From an uncultured Eubacteriales bacterium (GTDB taxonomy: Bacteria > Bacillota > Clostridia > Oscillospirales > Acutalibacteraceae), in the NCBI GenBank assembly GCA_934477125.1, contig CAKSOL010000001.1, positions 186,001 through 250,000 of the forward strand: a DNA stretch of 64,000 bases, written 5' to 3'. The notes under the pieces were generated by a model. It was not told where the DNA came from and did no database searches. It saw only the letters and a list, made by a program, of their open reading frames with translations. Below, one piece after another: positions 17,340 through 27,400 of this stretch (position 1 is the stretch's first letter; the number at the start of each line of letters is the position of its first letter). The translations under genes were made by a program, and so were the position numbers.

Positions 17340-18260
17340 ATGACGACGAAAAGCAGAAATGCACGCAGCGGCAGAATGACAAAGGAGAACAGGACTTATG
17401 CTATCATTTTACTTCCCTTTATGCTGCTGTTCTTTATCTTCACTATTTTGCCGGTTTTAGCGTCGGTTTTTCTGAGCTTGTTTGATTATGACACAGTATC
17501 TGCGCCTATTTTCTCAGGATTTGACAATTATCTCAGAATGTTCGTCAGCGATCAAACCTTTCCAGCCGTTATCGGAAACACCTTGGAAATAGCGGTTATA
17601 ACCGGTCCTATCAGCTTTTTCCTCGCTTTTATATTGGCTTGGATGATTAACGAATTTTCTCCGGTTGTCAGAAGTATACTGTCCTTTCTGTTTTATGCGC
17701 CGGCACTTGTCGGAAACGCATATTATATATGGCAGATTGCTTTTTCCGGCGACAGCCTCGGCTATATCAACAATTTTCTGACAAGCTTCGGATTTATAAC
17801 TACTCCTATCCAATGGTTTAAGGATACACGCTACAATATGATAATCATTATGGTCATATTGCTTTGGATGAGTATGGGTGTTTCCTTTCTTTCAAATATT
17901 GCCGGACTTCAGAATGTTAATTCCGAGCTGTATGAGGCGGGAGCTATCGACGGCATAAAGGGAAGATGGGCAGAGCTTTGGTATATAACCCTGCCGTCAA
18001 TGAAGGATATACTGCTTTTCAGCGCTGTTATGCAAATTCAGACTGTTTTCGCGGTAGGTCCGGTTATAACTCAGCTTGCAGGTTATCCGAGCTCAAATAA
18101 CTCTGTCGATACTATTGTTTCGCTTATAACCGACGTCGGAACGGAGCGCTATGAAATGGGCTATGCCTCCGCGCTGTCAGTTGTGCTGTTTCTTATGGTT
18201 TTATTCGTGCGGTTTGTTGTCGGAGGGCTGTTAAAGCTTATCGGCAAGCAGGACCGCTGA
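17340..18260 (+). CDS. Carbohydrate ABC transporter permease (LplB/UgpA-like)
   Basis: A 306-residue inner-membrane permease with six predicted transmembrane helices and the EAA loop region LYEAGAIDGIKGRWAELWYITLP, which docks the ATPase. This is the MalF-side type of subunit found in CUT1 oligosaccharide importers. GGCGGAG precedes the ATG. It pairs with the permease gene 18 bases downstream and with the preceding binding protein. No ATPase is encoded nearby; CUT1 systems of Firmicutes commonly share one such as MsmX (known for the family, inferred here). Confidence 0.95.
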   Translation: MTTKSRNARSGRMTKENRTYAIILLPFMLLFFIFTILPVLASVFLSLFDYDTVSAPIFSGFDNYLRMFVSDQTFPAVIGNTLEIAVITGPISFFLAFILAWMINEFSPVVRSILSFLFYAPALVGNAYYIWQIAFSGDSLGYINNFLTSFGFITTPIQWFKDTRYNMIIIMVILLWMSMGVSFLSNIAGLQNVNSELYEAGAIDGIKGRWAELWYITLPSMKDILLFSAVMQIQTVFAVGPVITQLAGYPSSNNSVDTIVSLITDVGTERYEMGYASALSVVLFLMVLFVRFVVGGLLKLIGKQDR

Positions 18261-18277
18261 GGAGAGGTGGAAAAACG

Positions 18278-19144
18278 TTGGCAAATCAAAGACCGAGATA
18301 CCGCAGATATACGCGCTCAAAGGCGGGCAATGCTTTTTATTTTGCCCTTTTGATTTTAGCGGGACTTTTTTCCGTTCTGCCGCTTATATATTGCCTGATA
18401 ACCTCTTTTAAGCCGCTGGATGAATTGCTTTTGTTTCCGCCGAAATTCTTTGTCAGCAGACCGACGTTTGAAAACTATAAGGCGCTGCCTTCGCTGCTGA
18501 ATAAATTGCAGGTTCCTATGGCAAGGTATATTTTTAACAGCTTTTTTGTCGCCGCCTTTTCAACCTTTCTGCATATCATAGCGGCGTCGCTTGCGGCATT
18601 TGCCTTTTCAAAATCAACTCTTAAATACCGCAAAGTGCTGTTCCTTGTTGTTCAGGTAATGCTTTTATATAATGCATATACTCTCAGCGTTCCGAGATAT
18701 CTGATATTCAGCTGGCTGAGAATAATCGATTCATACTGGGTTTATATTCTCCCCGCTATTCCGTCGGCTATGGGTTGCTTTTTGATGAAGCAGTTTATAG
18801 ATGTCGGCATCCCGGACGCGCTGCTTGAGGCGGCGAGAATTGACGGCTCCGGAGTTATCAGAACCTATTGGCAGATTGTTATGCCGATGGTTAAGCCCGC
18901 CTGGATGACATTGCTGTTGTTTTCGTTTAAGGATATGTGGTCGATAGTTCCTGCAGGAACTATTTTCAGCGAGGAGCTGAAAACTCTCCCGCAGGTAATG
19001 TCGTCGATAACCTCATCCGGTCTTGCGCGGCAGGGAAGCGCGATGGCGGCAACGGTTATACTGATGATTCCGCCCATCATCGTGTTTATGCTGTCCCAAA
19101 GCAGTGTTATTGAAACTATGAGCAGTTCCGGTATCAAGGAATAA
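18278..19144 (+). CDS. Carbohydrate ABC transporter permease (AraQ/UgpE-like), TTG start
   Basis: A 288-residue permease, second half of the CUT1 pair, with six predicted helices and the EAA motif LLEAARIDGSGVIRTYWQIVMP. The start codon is TTG, decided by the strong GGAGAGGTGG site just upstream; no ATG lies near. The N-terminal basic stretch and the segment FYFALLILAGLFSVLPLIYCLITSF's start match the family. Together with 14525 and 17340 it forms importer 1. Confidence 0.94.
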   Translation: MANQRPRYRRYTRSKAGNAFYFALLILAGLFSVLPLIYCLITSFKPLDELLLFPPKFFVSRPTFENYKALPSLLNKLQVPMARYIFNSFFVAAFSTFLHIIAASLAAFAFSKSTLKYRKVLFLVVQVMLLYNAYTLSVPRYLIFSWLRIIDSYWVYILPAIPSAMGCFLMKQFIDVGIPDALLEAARIDGSGVIRTYWQIVMPMVKPAWMTLLLFSFKDMWSIVPAGTIFSEELKTLPQVMSSITSSGLARQGSAMAATVILMIPPIIVFMLSQSSVIETMSSSGIKE

Positions 19145-19168
19145 GAGCTTTACCGAACGGAGATAAAA

Positions 19169-21295
19169 ATGTTGAAAAAGTTTTTTAAAATTATTATTGC
19201 TCTGACAGTACTGCTTGGCGTATTCCTTACGCCGCTTACCGCGTTTGCAGCGGTTACGAATACATATACCAATATAAACGAGGCGGACGGCTCCGTAAGA
19301 AATGCGGTAAGCAGAGAAACCTATGAGCCGGCAAAGCTCATACGCGCCTCCGATTTCGGGCTCAGCGGAACATTTGAGGATATTTCCGACCTGTTTTGCT
19401 ATAATAATCAGCTTTATGCGCTTTGCAGCGCCGAATCCGAGATAGTTGTTCTGAATGCGGATTATTCATTCAGCCGTGAAATTGTTTTAAAGGATGAAAA
19501 CGGAGAAAAGATTCCGCTGGAGGGCGCAAAGGGCATTTTTGTTGACAGCGATATTCTCTATCTATGCGATACCTCCAACGGACGCGTCCTTCTTGCCGAT
19601 ATGAACGGCGCTGTAAAGGGCGAGTGGGGAATACCGGACTCGGACGCAATACCGGAGGGCTTTTTGTGGCAGCCTACGCGTATAGCCAAGGATAAGGACG
19701 GGTATTTTTATATTCTCGGTCAGGGCTGCTACTACGGAGCTATGGTGTTTGCCCCGAACGGGGAATTTACCGGATTTTTCGGTTCAAACCGGGTTGAATC
19801 ATCCGTACTTGATACACTTTCGTATCTTTGGGAGCTTGCAACAAGCAATGAAACCAAAAAGGCGTCATCTATGAAAACTCTGCCGTATTCATTTGTTGAC
19901 CTTTGCTTTGACAGCGACGGCTATATGATTACCTGCACCGGCACATCACACGTCAACAGCAATAAAAAGGGACAAATCAACAAAATAAGCCCCAACGGAG
20001 CAAATATTCTTTTTAAACGTGATATAGACGGCAGCTTTTCGGGATCATCAAACGTAAACTTCCTCGAAAGAAAGGTCGTTTCGAGAAAGGGCTCAGCCAG
20101 AGTTCAGAATATAATTGCGGTAGATGTCGATGAAAACGGCTATATGTTTGCTTTGGACAGCACATACGGACTTATATATGTATACGACCGTGAATGTAAT
20201 CTGATTTCTGCGTTCGGCGGCGGAGTAGGCGGCGGGGAAAGGCTCGGAAACTTTGTTAAGGCATCCTGTCTGACCTTTTTTAACGGCAACATCGTCGTAG
20301 GTGATGCTGACGGGAAATCCATTACCGTTTTTTCAGCTACGCCTTACGGCAAGGCTCTTTTGCAGGCACAGAATCTTTACCTTTCGGGAGATTATGATGA
20401 GGCTGAGCCGTTTTGGCAGAGGGTTATGGCTTTGGATAAGAATAATCAGCTCGCTTTCAAGGGAATGGCTATGATTTGCTATAACCGCGGCGATACGTCG
20501 GGCGCTATGTCATATGCGCGTGCGGGACTTGATTACAGCGTATACGATATGGCGTATCAAAAGGTTTTCAAGGGCTTTATAACCGATAATTTCATTTGGC
20601 TGTTTCCGCTGCTCGTTTTATCCGTCGGAGCTGTAATCGGACTGATTATTTATAAGGCGAAAAAGCAGATTGTATGGATAAAGCAGCCGAAAGCGCAGGT
20701 CGCATTATCAGCTGTCGCCCATCCTTTCAGGGCTTATTCGGCAGTTAAATATAACGGTCAGGGCTCTTATGTCATTGCCGGAGCTATTTTGGCAATGTTC
20801 TTTATTGCATCTCTTATCAAAAAGGTCGGTTCCGGATTTTTATATACAGATATTTCGGTACGTAATTATAACGTATTTGTAACATTGGCTCAGACGGCGG
20901 GACTGATTTTTCTCTGGTCTGTGGTAAACTGGCTTATGTGTACTCTGTTTCAGGGCAAGGGCAGCTTTAAGGATGTGTTTGTAAGCTCCTGCTATGCTCT
21001 GACTCCGCTTACGGTATACACATTCATAAGAGTAATACTGTCATATATTCTTCCGCTTTCCGGAAAGGGATTGCTTGACGGTATATATGCGGTTGTGCTG
21101 CTGTATACGTTTTATCTGCTGAGTGTTGCTATGATAACCGTTCACGAGTTCACGTTTTCAAAATTCCTGCTCAGTACTGTTGTTACGGTTCTGTGTATGA
21201 TATTGACCGTATTCATTATATTTATGATTATTATTCTGCTCCAGCAATTCTGGAATTTCATTTATTCCGTTATCGTTGAGGCTGTTTACAGATAG
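19169..21295 (+). CDS. NHL-repeat/TPR/YIP1-domain membrane protein
   Basis: A 708-residue protein. After a signal peptide (cleavage near AFA), residues 40-395 resemble an NHL-type beta-propeller (repeated GYFYILGQG and GYMFALDSTYGLIYVYD elements). A TPR-like pair of helices (about 400-460, LYLSGDYDEAEPFWQRV) is followed by a transmembrane helix, a short basic loop, and a C-terminal YIP1-type domain with about five helices (about 530-705). The propeller should face outside. Such proteins are known beside DUF5696 and CUT1 ABC genes in Firmicutes, but their role is not defined; a scaffold or glycan-presenting partner of the importer is inferred. Neighbours are 25 and 18 bases away, in the same operon. 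Confidence 0.82.
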   Translation: MLKKFFKIIIALTVLLGVFLTPLTAFAAVTNTYTNINEADGSVRNAVSRETYEPAKLIRASDFGLSGTFEDISDLFCYNNQLYALCSAESEIVVLNADYSFSREIVLKDENGEKIPLEGAKGIFVDSDILYLCDTSNGRVLLADMNGAVKGEWGIPDSDAIPEGFLWQPTRIAKDKDGYFYILGQGCYYGAMVFAPNGEFTGFFGSNRVESSVLDTLSYLWELATSNETKKASSMKTLPYSFVDLCFDSDGYMITCTGTSHVNSNKKGQINKISPNGANILFKRDIDGSFSGSSNVNFLERKVVSRKGSARVQNIIAVDVDENGYMFALDSTYGLIYVYDRECNLISAFGGGVGGGERLGNFVKASCLTFFNGNIVVGDADGKSITVFSATPYGKALLQAQNLYLSGDYDEAEPFWQRVMALDKNNQLAFKGMAMICYNRGDTSGAMSYARAGLDYSVYDMAYQKVFKGFITDNFIWLFPLLVLSVGAVIGLIIYKAKKQIVWIKQPKAQVALSAVAHPFRAYSAVKYNGQGSYVIAGAILAMFFIASLIKKVGSGFLYTDISVRNYNVFVTLAQTAGLIFLWSVVNWLMCTLFQGKGSFKDVFVSSCYALTPLTVYTFIRVILSYILPLSGKGLLDGIYAVVLLYTFYLLSVAMITVHEFTFSKFLLSTVVTVLCMILTVFIIFMIIILLQQFWNFIYSVIVEAVYR

Positions 21296-21312
21296 GAAAG
21301 GGGGAAAATGAC

Positions 21313-23514
21313 GTGAGATTAAAGTCCTTATCGGTGTTTTTAGCCGCCGTGCTGCTTATGCTGTCGGCAGGCTGCGCAAAAACCCCCTCCGCCGGAAAGA
21401 AATATAATCTTAAAACTCCGGAAGCGAGTATTGATTCCTGTATTTTAGCGGAAAACTCCGAGCTGCGGCTTTCCTGGAACGACGAGCTGAAATTTGTCGT
21501 TCTGGAAAATCTGAGGGACGGAAAAATATGGTCCGCAGTTCCGTATGACTATTATTCGTCGGGAGGGACGAGCGCAAACGTTAATTCCTCGGTAAATATA
21601 ACCGTAAACAATGCAAACACGATGATGACCGAAACGCTCCGCGGCTACTCGGAGGCCAACGAGGGCGGACGGGTTTTCTCAAAGAAGATTGACAACGGCG
21701 TAAGGGTTGTGTATTGCTTTGATGCGTATAAAATTTCGGTAACTGTTGACTATACGCTTGAGTCAGACCATTTAAAAGCAACCGTTGACCCACGGAGGAT
21801 TGTTGAGGGAGGGGATTTTCAGCTTGTTTCGGTGTCGCTTGCGCCGTTTATGTGCTCAGTAAGCAACGGTCAGCCGGACTCATATCTGTTTGTTCCTACC
21901 GGTTCCGGGGCGCTTATGTATCCTGATGAAAGAGTCGACGGAACCCGCGAATACAGCGGTGAGGTATACGGCGATGAGGCGGCAAGGATAATGCCGGAGA
22001 ATATTCTTGATGATGAGCAGATATATATGCCGGTGTTCGGAGCAAAGGCGGGAGAGTCCGCAATATTGGGAATTATTTCCTCAGGCGCTCCTCTTGCTTC
22101 AATTTCCGCTGAAGCAGGTAACGAAAGAACCGGATATTCGACCGTTTATCCGACCTTTTCATTCCGCGGGTATGACGCTTACCCGACTAAGCTTTGGGTG
22201 TTCAACCGTCAGGATATTAAGCAGGCATCCTCGGTTAAGGCATCGTCTGCGGCAGTTGTTAATTATTATCCTTTAAGCGGCGGGGACTCAGATTTTATAG
22301 GAATGGCTGAGCGCTACCGCCGGTATTTGACCGAAAATAAAAAGCTGAAAGCCGCTGATTCGTCGGAAGAGCTTTACCGCCTTGAAATTATAGGAGGTTC
22401 GCTTGTTGATACCGCCGCCGGAGGTGTTCCGCATAAAAGGCTGTCGGTTATGACCTCGTTTTCCGAGGCAGCTGAGATTATAAAGGATGCGGCTGACGCA
22501 ACGGGCTTAAATCCCTCGGTTGAGCTCAGGGGATTCGGGAAAAACGGGCTGAATTTCGGAGAAATTGCCGATGGCTTTAAATTCGGCTCAAAATTCGGAA
22601 AATCATCTGAGCTTTTCGATTTCTGCAATTCGGAGAAAATTCCGGTATACATGAATTATGACCTGATGAGGTTCAGCAAGTCCGGCAGCGGATTTTCCTA
22701 CCTCGGAGACAGCGCGCGAAGCGCGTCACTGCATATCGCGGAGCTTTATAATATAAATACCCCGCTGCGGGACTACGATAAAAGCACGGCATACCGTTTT
22801 TTAAGTCGCGAAAAGCTGAGAACTGCTGCGGAAAAGCTTGCAGCCGCCGCAGAAAAGCAGAATATTAAAAATATCAGTCTTGATTCCCTCGGCTATATAG
22901 CGTATTCCGATTTCAGCAATGTTAAATACGCCGTAAAAGGCAATATTGATAAGGATGTTTTAGAAATTATTTCCTCGCTCCAAAAGAGCGGATACGGCGT
23001 TTCGGTATGCGGCGCTAACGATTATGCCGCAGCGGGAGCAGATAAGATTTATTCCGTTCCTCTCGATAACGGCGATTATTTTGCTTTTGACTGCTCCGTT
23101 CCGTTTTATCAAGCAGTATTTTTAGGAAGCAAGTCTATTTATTCGGGAGCGGTGAATACTGCGGAAAATTACCGCAAAGCGGTTATGCAGGCTGTTTCGA
23201 CCGGAGTAAGACCGTCATATTCCGTAGCGTTTGACTGCGATATACTTACTTCGTCGTCAAGCAATTACAGGATTTACGGCACAAAATGGTCTGATATATG
23301 CCTTGATATTTATGAGGATATAAAAACCTATTCAGATTTTTACCTTAATATATCCGGCTGCGGTATTTCAGATTATCAGCTGCTCGGAAGCTGTATCACA
23401 AAAACGGTTTTTGAAAACGGTACCGAAGTTTATGCTAATCATTCCGCTGCTGCCGCAGACTCGGATGTCGGAGAAATAGAGGGCTACGGCCTGCGGATAA
23501 TAATTGAACGGTAA
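21313..23514 (+). CDS. DUF5696-type lipoprotein, putative surface glycosidase, GTG start
   Basis: A 733-residue lipoprotein with lipobox LSAGC. An N-terminal beta-sandwich half (about 40-330) contains FVPTGSGALMYP and GESAILGIISSGAPLASI. A C-terminal TIM-barrel-like half (about 350-690) contains LRGFGKNG, VYMNYDLMRF and ISLDSLGYIAYSD. It matches DUF5696 proteins that recur beside YIP1 and carbohydrate ABC genes. Activity is undetermined; the barrel suggests glycan processing on the outer face. The start is GTG after AAAGGGGGA. The nearer ATG at 21308 runs straight into a stop after one codon and is not used. Confidence 0.8.
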   Translation: MRLKSLSVFLAAVLLMLSAGCAKTPSAGKKYNLKTPEASIDSCILAENSELRLSWNDELKFVVLENLRDGKIWSAVPYDYYSSGGTSANVNSSVNITVNNANTMMTETLRGYSEANEGGRVFSKKIDNGVRVVYCFDAYKISVTVDYTLESDHLKATVDPRRIVEGGDFQLVSVSLAPFMCSVSNGQPDSYLFVPTGSGALMYPDERVDGTREYSGEVYGDEAARIMPENILDDEQIYMPVFGAKAGESAILGIISSGAPLASISAEAGNERTGYSTVYPTFSFRGYDAYPTKLWVFNRQDIKQASSVKASSAAVVNYYPLSGGDSDFIGMAERYRRYLTENKKLKAADSSEELYRLEIIGGSLVDTAAGGVPHKRLSVMTSFSEAAEIIKDAADATGLNPSVELRGFGKNGLNFGEIADGFKFGSKFGKSSELFDFCNSEKIPVYMNYDLMRFSKSGSGFSYLGDSARSASLHIAELYNINTPLRDYDKSTAYRFLSREKLRTAAEKLAAAAEKQNIKNISLDSLGYIAYSDFSNVKYAVKGNIDKDVLEIISSLQKSGYGVSVCGANDYAAAGADKIYSVPLDNGDYFAFDCSVPFYQAVFLGSKSIYSGAVNTAENYRKAVMQAVSTGVRPSYSVAFDCDILTSSSSNYRIYGTKWSDICLDIYEDIKTYSDFYLNISGCGISDYQLLGSCITKTVFENGTEVYANHSAAAADSDVGEIEGYGLRIIIER

Positions 23515-23526
23515 GGGGGTTAAACG

Positions 23527-24435
23527 GTGAAGAAAAAGAAAAAATCCAAAGGTCTTGACGCTGTTAAAGCCCGCTACGGTTATATTTTTGTTGCGCACTG
23601 GATATTCGGCTTGATAGTATTCTTCGCGTTTCCTCTTATCAGCTCGGTAAGATACGCCTTCAGCAATGTCAGTATCGGAGATACAGGACTTGAAATCAAG
23701 CTTGCAGGCTTCAAAAACTTTGCTGAAATTTTTGGGGTCGACGCAAACTATCTGAACAATCTCCGCGATTCCATAGGCTCAATTATTTATTCAATACCTG
23801 TTATAATAGCGCTCAGCCTTATAGTCGCCGTGCTTTTGAATCAGCAGTTTGCCGGCAGAACGCTTTACCGGGCGATCTATTTTCTGCCTATAATAATTTC
23901 CGGTTCGGTTGTTATGTATCATATGACCGGCGCATACGTTCAGGCTCCTCTGTTTACATTTACAAGCGGCGATGAGTTTTCATACGGAAGCCTGATAGAC
24001 TTTAAAGCCATAATAGAGGATCTGAGCCTACCGACGCAGATAAGCGACCTGCTTTCAAGCCTTTTGGGAAATATTTTCGGTCTTATCTGGAATACAGGTG
24101 TTCCGACTGTTCTGTTCCTTGCCGGACTGCAAAGCATCTCCCCGTCGCTTTATGAGGTATCGAAAATTGAGGGAGCTAATAAGTGGGAGGAATTTTGGTA
24201 TATAACCATTCCTATGCTGCGGAATGTTATAACGCTTGTAATTATTTACACGATGATAGACCTGTTTACAGCGCTCAATAATCCCGTTATGACGCAGGCG
24301 TATTCGCTTATGCAGAATAAGCAGGTTTATGATACCTCCTCCGCAATGCTTTGGACCTACTTCGGCGTTGTAGGCCTTTTGATGATTATAGTTTTGGGAA
24401 TTTACAACCGCTTTTGCTTAAGAAAGTGGGAATAA
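23527..24435 (+). CDS. Carbohydrate ABC transporter permease, importer 2 (MalF/LplB-like), GTG start
   Basis: A 302-residue permease with a basic N-terminus (KKKKKSK), six predicted helices and the EAA loop LYEVSKIEGANKWEEFWYITIP. The start is GTG behind AAGGGGG. Between helices 2 and 3 the loop is longer than usual (about 60 residues, ending ISDLLSSLLGNIFG). It belongs to a second importer with the permease at 28408 and the binding protein at 29422, and is split from them by the large esterase gene. Thirteen bases separate it from the DUF5696 gene. Confidence 0.93.
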   Translation: MKKKKKSKGLDAVKARYGYIFVAHWIFGLIVFFAFPLISSVRYAFSNVSIGDTGLEIKLAGFKNFAEIFGVDANYLNNLRDSIGSIIYSIPVIIALSLIVAVLLNQQFAGRTLYRAIYFLPIIISGSVVMYHMTGAYVQAPLFTFTSGDEFSYGSLIDFKAIIEDLSLPTQISDLLSSLLGNIFGLIWNTGVPTVLFLAGLQSISPSLYEVSKIEGANKWEEFWYITIPMLRNVITLVIIYTMIDLFTALNNPVMTQAYSLMQNKQVYDTSSAMLWTYFGVVGLLMIIVLGIYNRFCLRKWE

Positions 24436-24466
24436 TAAGATTTAATACAGAGGGTGGTTATTCGTT

Positions 24467-27400
24467 ATGATTTTGTCAAATGGTTTTTCTCTGCCGTTTA
24501 AAAAGCTTTTATGCTGCGTTCTGGCAGGAACGGTTTTGGCGCTTTCCTGCTTTTGCTCGTTTAAGCTTGCCGTTTCGGCAGACAATCAGACGGCTTTGAG
24601 CGATAACTCCGTTTTCAGCGATGATTTTAACGGAACCGGGCTGAACGAGGCATGGAAAAGGCAGCAAACCGCAGACGGATACGATTGCTCCGTTTCATCC
24701 GGAAGCATTAAATTCGCAAAGCAAAATTATGTCCGCTCCGCAGTTTATCTTGACGGCGCCGAATATCATAAGCTAAATCAGCGCGCAGCGATTGATTTTG
24801 TTTCGGAGAACGGTAAAAAACAGGTGCTGTGGCTGCGTTTCGGCTCATACGGCGACCAGTCAAAATCAAGGGGCTCCCTTTGCCGCGGATATTACATTCA
24901 GTATGCCAGCGGAGGACAGGAAATATTTATCCGCCGCTGGGTAAACGTCAACAATCAGAACGTTATGCATGATGTAATCGGTTCGTTCGGCTGGAACAGG
25001 GTAATTTCAAACGGCGTAAAATGCCGTATGGAATTGGTGGCAACAGGCTCATCGCCTACTCTGCTGACTGCTAAAATATATACCTTTGACGAGGCAAAGC
25101 AGGCTTGGAAAACGGTATTTTCCAACAGCTATATAGATAATACACCGGAGCTTCAGCAGAAAGGGACCTGCGCAATTTCCGGCGACGGCTCGCCGAATGT
25201 CGCTATAGACGCAGCTGAATATTCTTCAACCGATAATGTTGAGGGCAATTACTATGTTCAGAAAACCTCAAATTGCAGGAACGGCGTATACAGCACATTC
25301 GGTCAGGTAGTTACATTAGAGCCGGGAAAGGAATATGTTTTTTCGGCGAGACGGAAAACCGCCGAAAAACAGGCAACACTCTGGATTGAGTATTCCAAGG
25401 ATGAAAACGGAAAAATAACAAACGATACGCGGCTGCTGACCGATATCGGCAGCTGTGAGACCGACACAATAGGCGGATACAATAAGCTTACCTGTAAATT
25501 CAGACTGCCGTCAGCCGGAATTGAAAATAACAATACATACTGCTGGGTCAAAAACAGCCAGAAGTCCGGCAGAGCGCGGGTTATCGTCGGATTCAGAATT
25601 GACGGAGAGGAAAAAACCGGAACATTTACGCACTTTGAGATTTATGCCGCCGATGATGAACAAAAAACCAACCTTATAGTTAATCCGGACTTTAAAATGG
25701 GTCTGTACGGCTGGGATGATAATTTCGGAACCTCCTCTTATGCGGCATGGTATCCGTGCGCTGAGGGTGAGGCACTGTCCGCAAACGAAAGAGTTGAGGT
25801 CGTTTCTGCCGACAATGAGAAATATGAGGAAATTTTCGGGGTTCCGAAAGTAAGAGAACCTATGACGTTTTTGCCAAACGCTTACAGCAGGCTTACAAAT
25901 GACAGGAAACTTAATATCGGTTATCTTGGCGGTTCGGTAACGAGCGGCTATGGTGCTTCCGATCAGGAAACCGCTTCATGGCGAGGGCTTACGACAAGCT
26001 GGTTTAGAACCAAATTCCCGGATGCTGAAATTTCAGCGTTCAACGCCGCTGTCGGTTCAACAGGTTCCTATTCGGCGGCTTTCCGCTATCAGAGAGAGGT
26101 GGCTCCCAAATCTCCGGATGTTTTGTTTATCGAGTTTGCGGTAAACGATTATTATGATAAGCTTACCTACGCGCAGTCGTTAAGAGCTGCCGAATCGGTC
26201 GTAAGAGCCGCTTATGAATATAATCCGTTTGTCGAAATAGTCGTTATTTTAACGGCGGATAAATGGTGCAGAACAGAGGAATACGATTGTTATCGTGCTT
26301 TAAAGAATATTGCCGAAGCATACGACCTTATGTGCATTGATATACGGAAGGACTTTCTGGCAGGACTGAGCGACGCAGAATATGCGAATTATATGTGCAA
26401 TTCATCGGACGGAGTTCATCCTAACGACGCGGGGTATGCAAAATACTTTGAGCTTATCAGGGAAAAGCTCGAAAGAGATATTATATTGGAGTCTCCGAAA
26501 ACGGTTGAAATGAAGCCTAAAAAGCTCCCTGCCTCCAATATATCCTCTGAGCCTCTTATGATGAACGGCGACAGCGTACGACCTGACGTGATACAGCTTG
26601 AAGGCAATAGCGGCTGGCGGGTTAAAAACGAATCCTTTTCATCACTCGGCAATAGAGGTTATTCTTCTGTTTTGACCGCTTCACAACCGGGTAGCGAGTT
26701 TTCATTTAATTTCTTCGGAACGGATATAGGGCTGTTTATCGGCAGGGGCAGCGATTGCGGAAAGATTTCGGTAACGGTTGATAATGGGACTCCGGTTATA
26801 ATTGACAGTTATCGGGCAAACTCAAATCACGGCATTGCAATTTGCGGCTGGAATCGTTTGGAAAAGCAGCACAGCGTTAAGGTAAGGCTGCTCAGCGAAA
26901 AAAATGCCGAAAGCGGCGGAACGGCTTTCACAATCGGCGCTTTTCTGCTTAACACCACCCCAACGGTCGATCCGGGCAAAAATTATATGGTTCAGAATAT
27001 GGGACTGCGGGATTACGGAAAATTCGGTCAGGTGTTTAAGCTGGATAAAAACGGAAGATATTCGTATTCGGTTTCTTATAAATATCTGAATCAGAACGAA
27101 AGCATGCCGATAATTATGTATAAGACCTCTGCCGGTCCGGCTTTCAGGCAGCTGACATCGTTTACGGTCTCAGAAAATGAAGAATATTACCGCAATACAT
27201 ATGAATTTACAATTCCTGATGATGCTTACGATACAGACGGAGGGAAAGCCGAGATTATGGTTGGCTATACCTACGGAAGGAAAAATTCGAGCGGATATTT
27301 CTATAATTTTGAGCTGTATGACCTGTCTGACGGCTCAAAAACAAACCTTTTTGTCAATCCGCTGTTTAAACAGGGCTTTAAGGGCTGGACCGGCGACTCT

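Noticed and set aside
21308..21316. ATG 21308 as start of the DUF5696 gene
   Set aside because: It is followed after one codon by a stop; the GTG at 21313 opens the lipoprotein frame.
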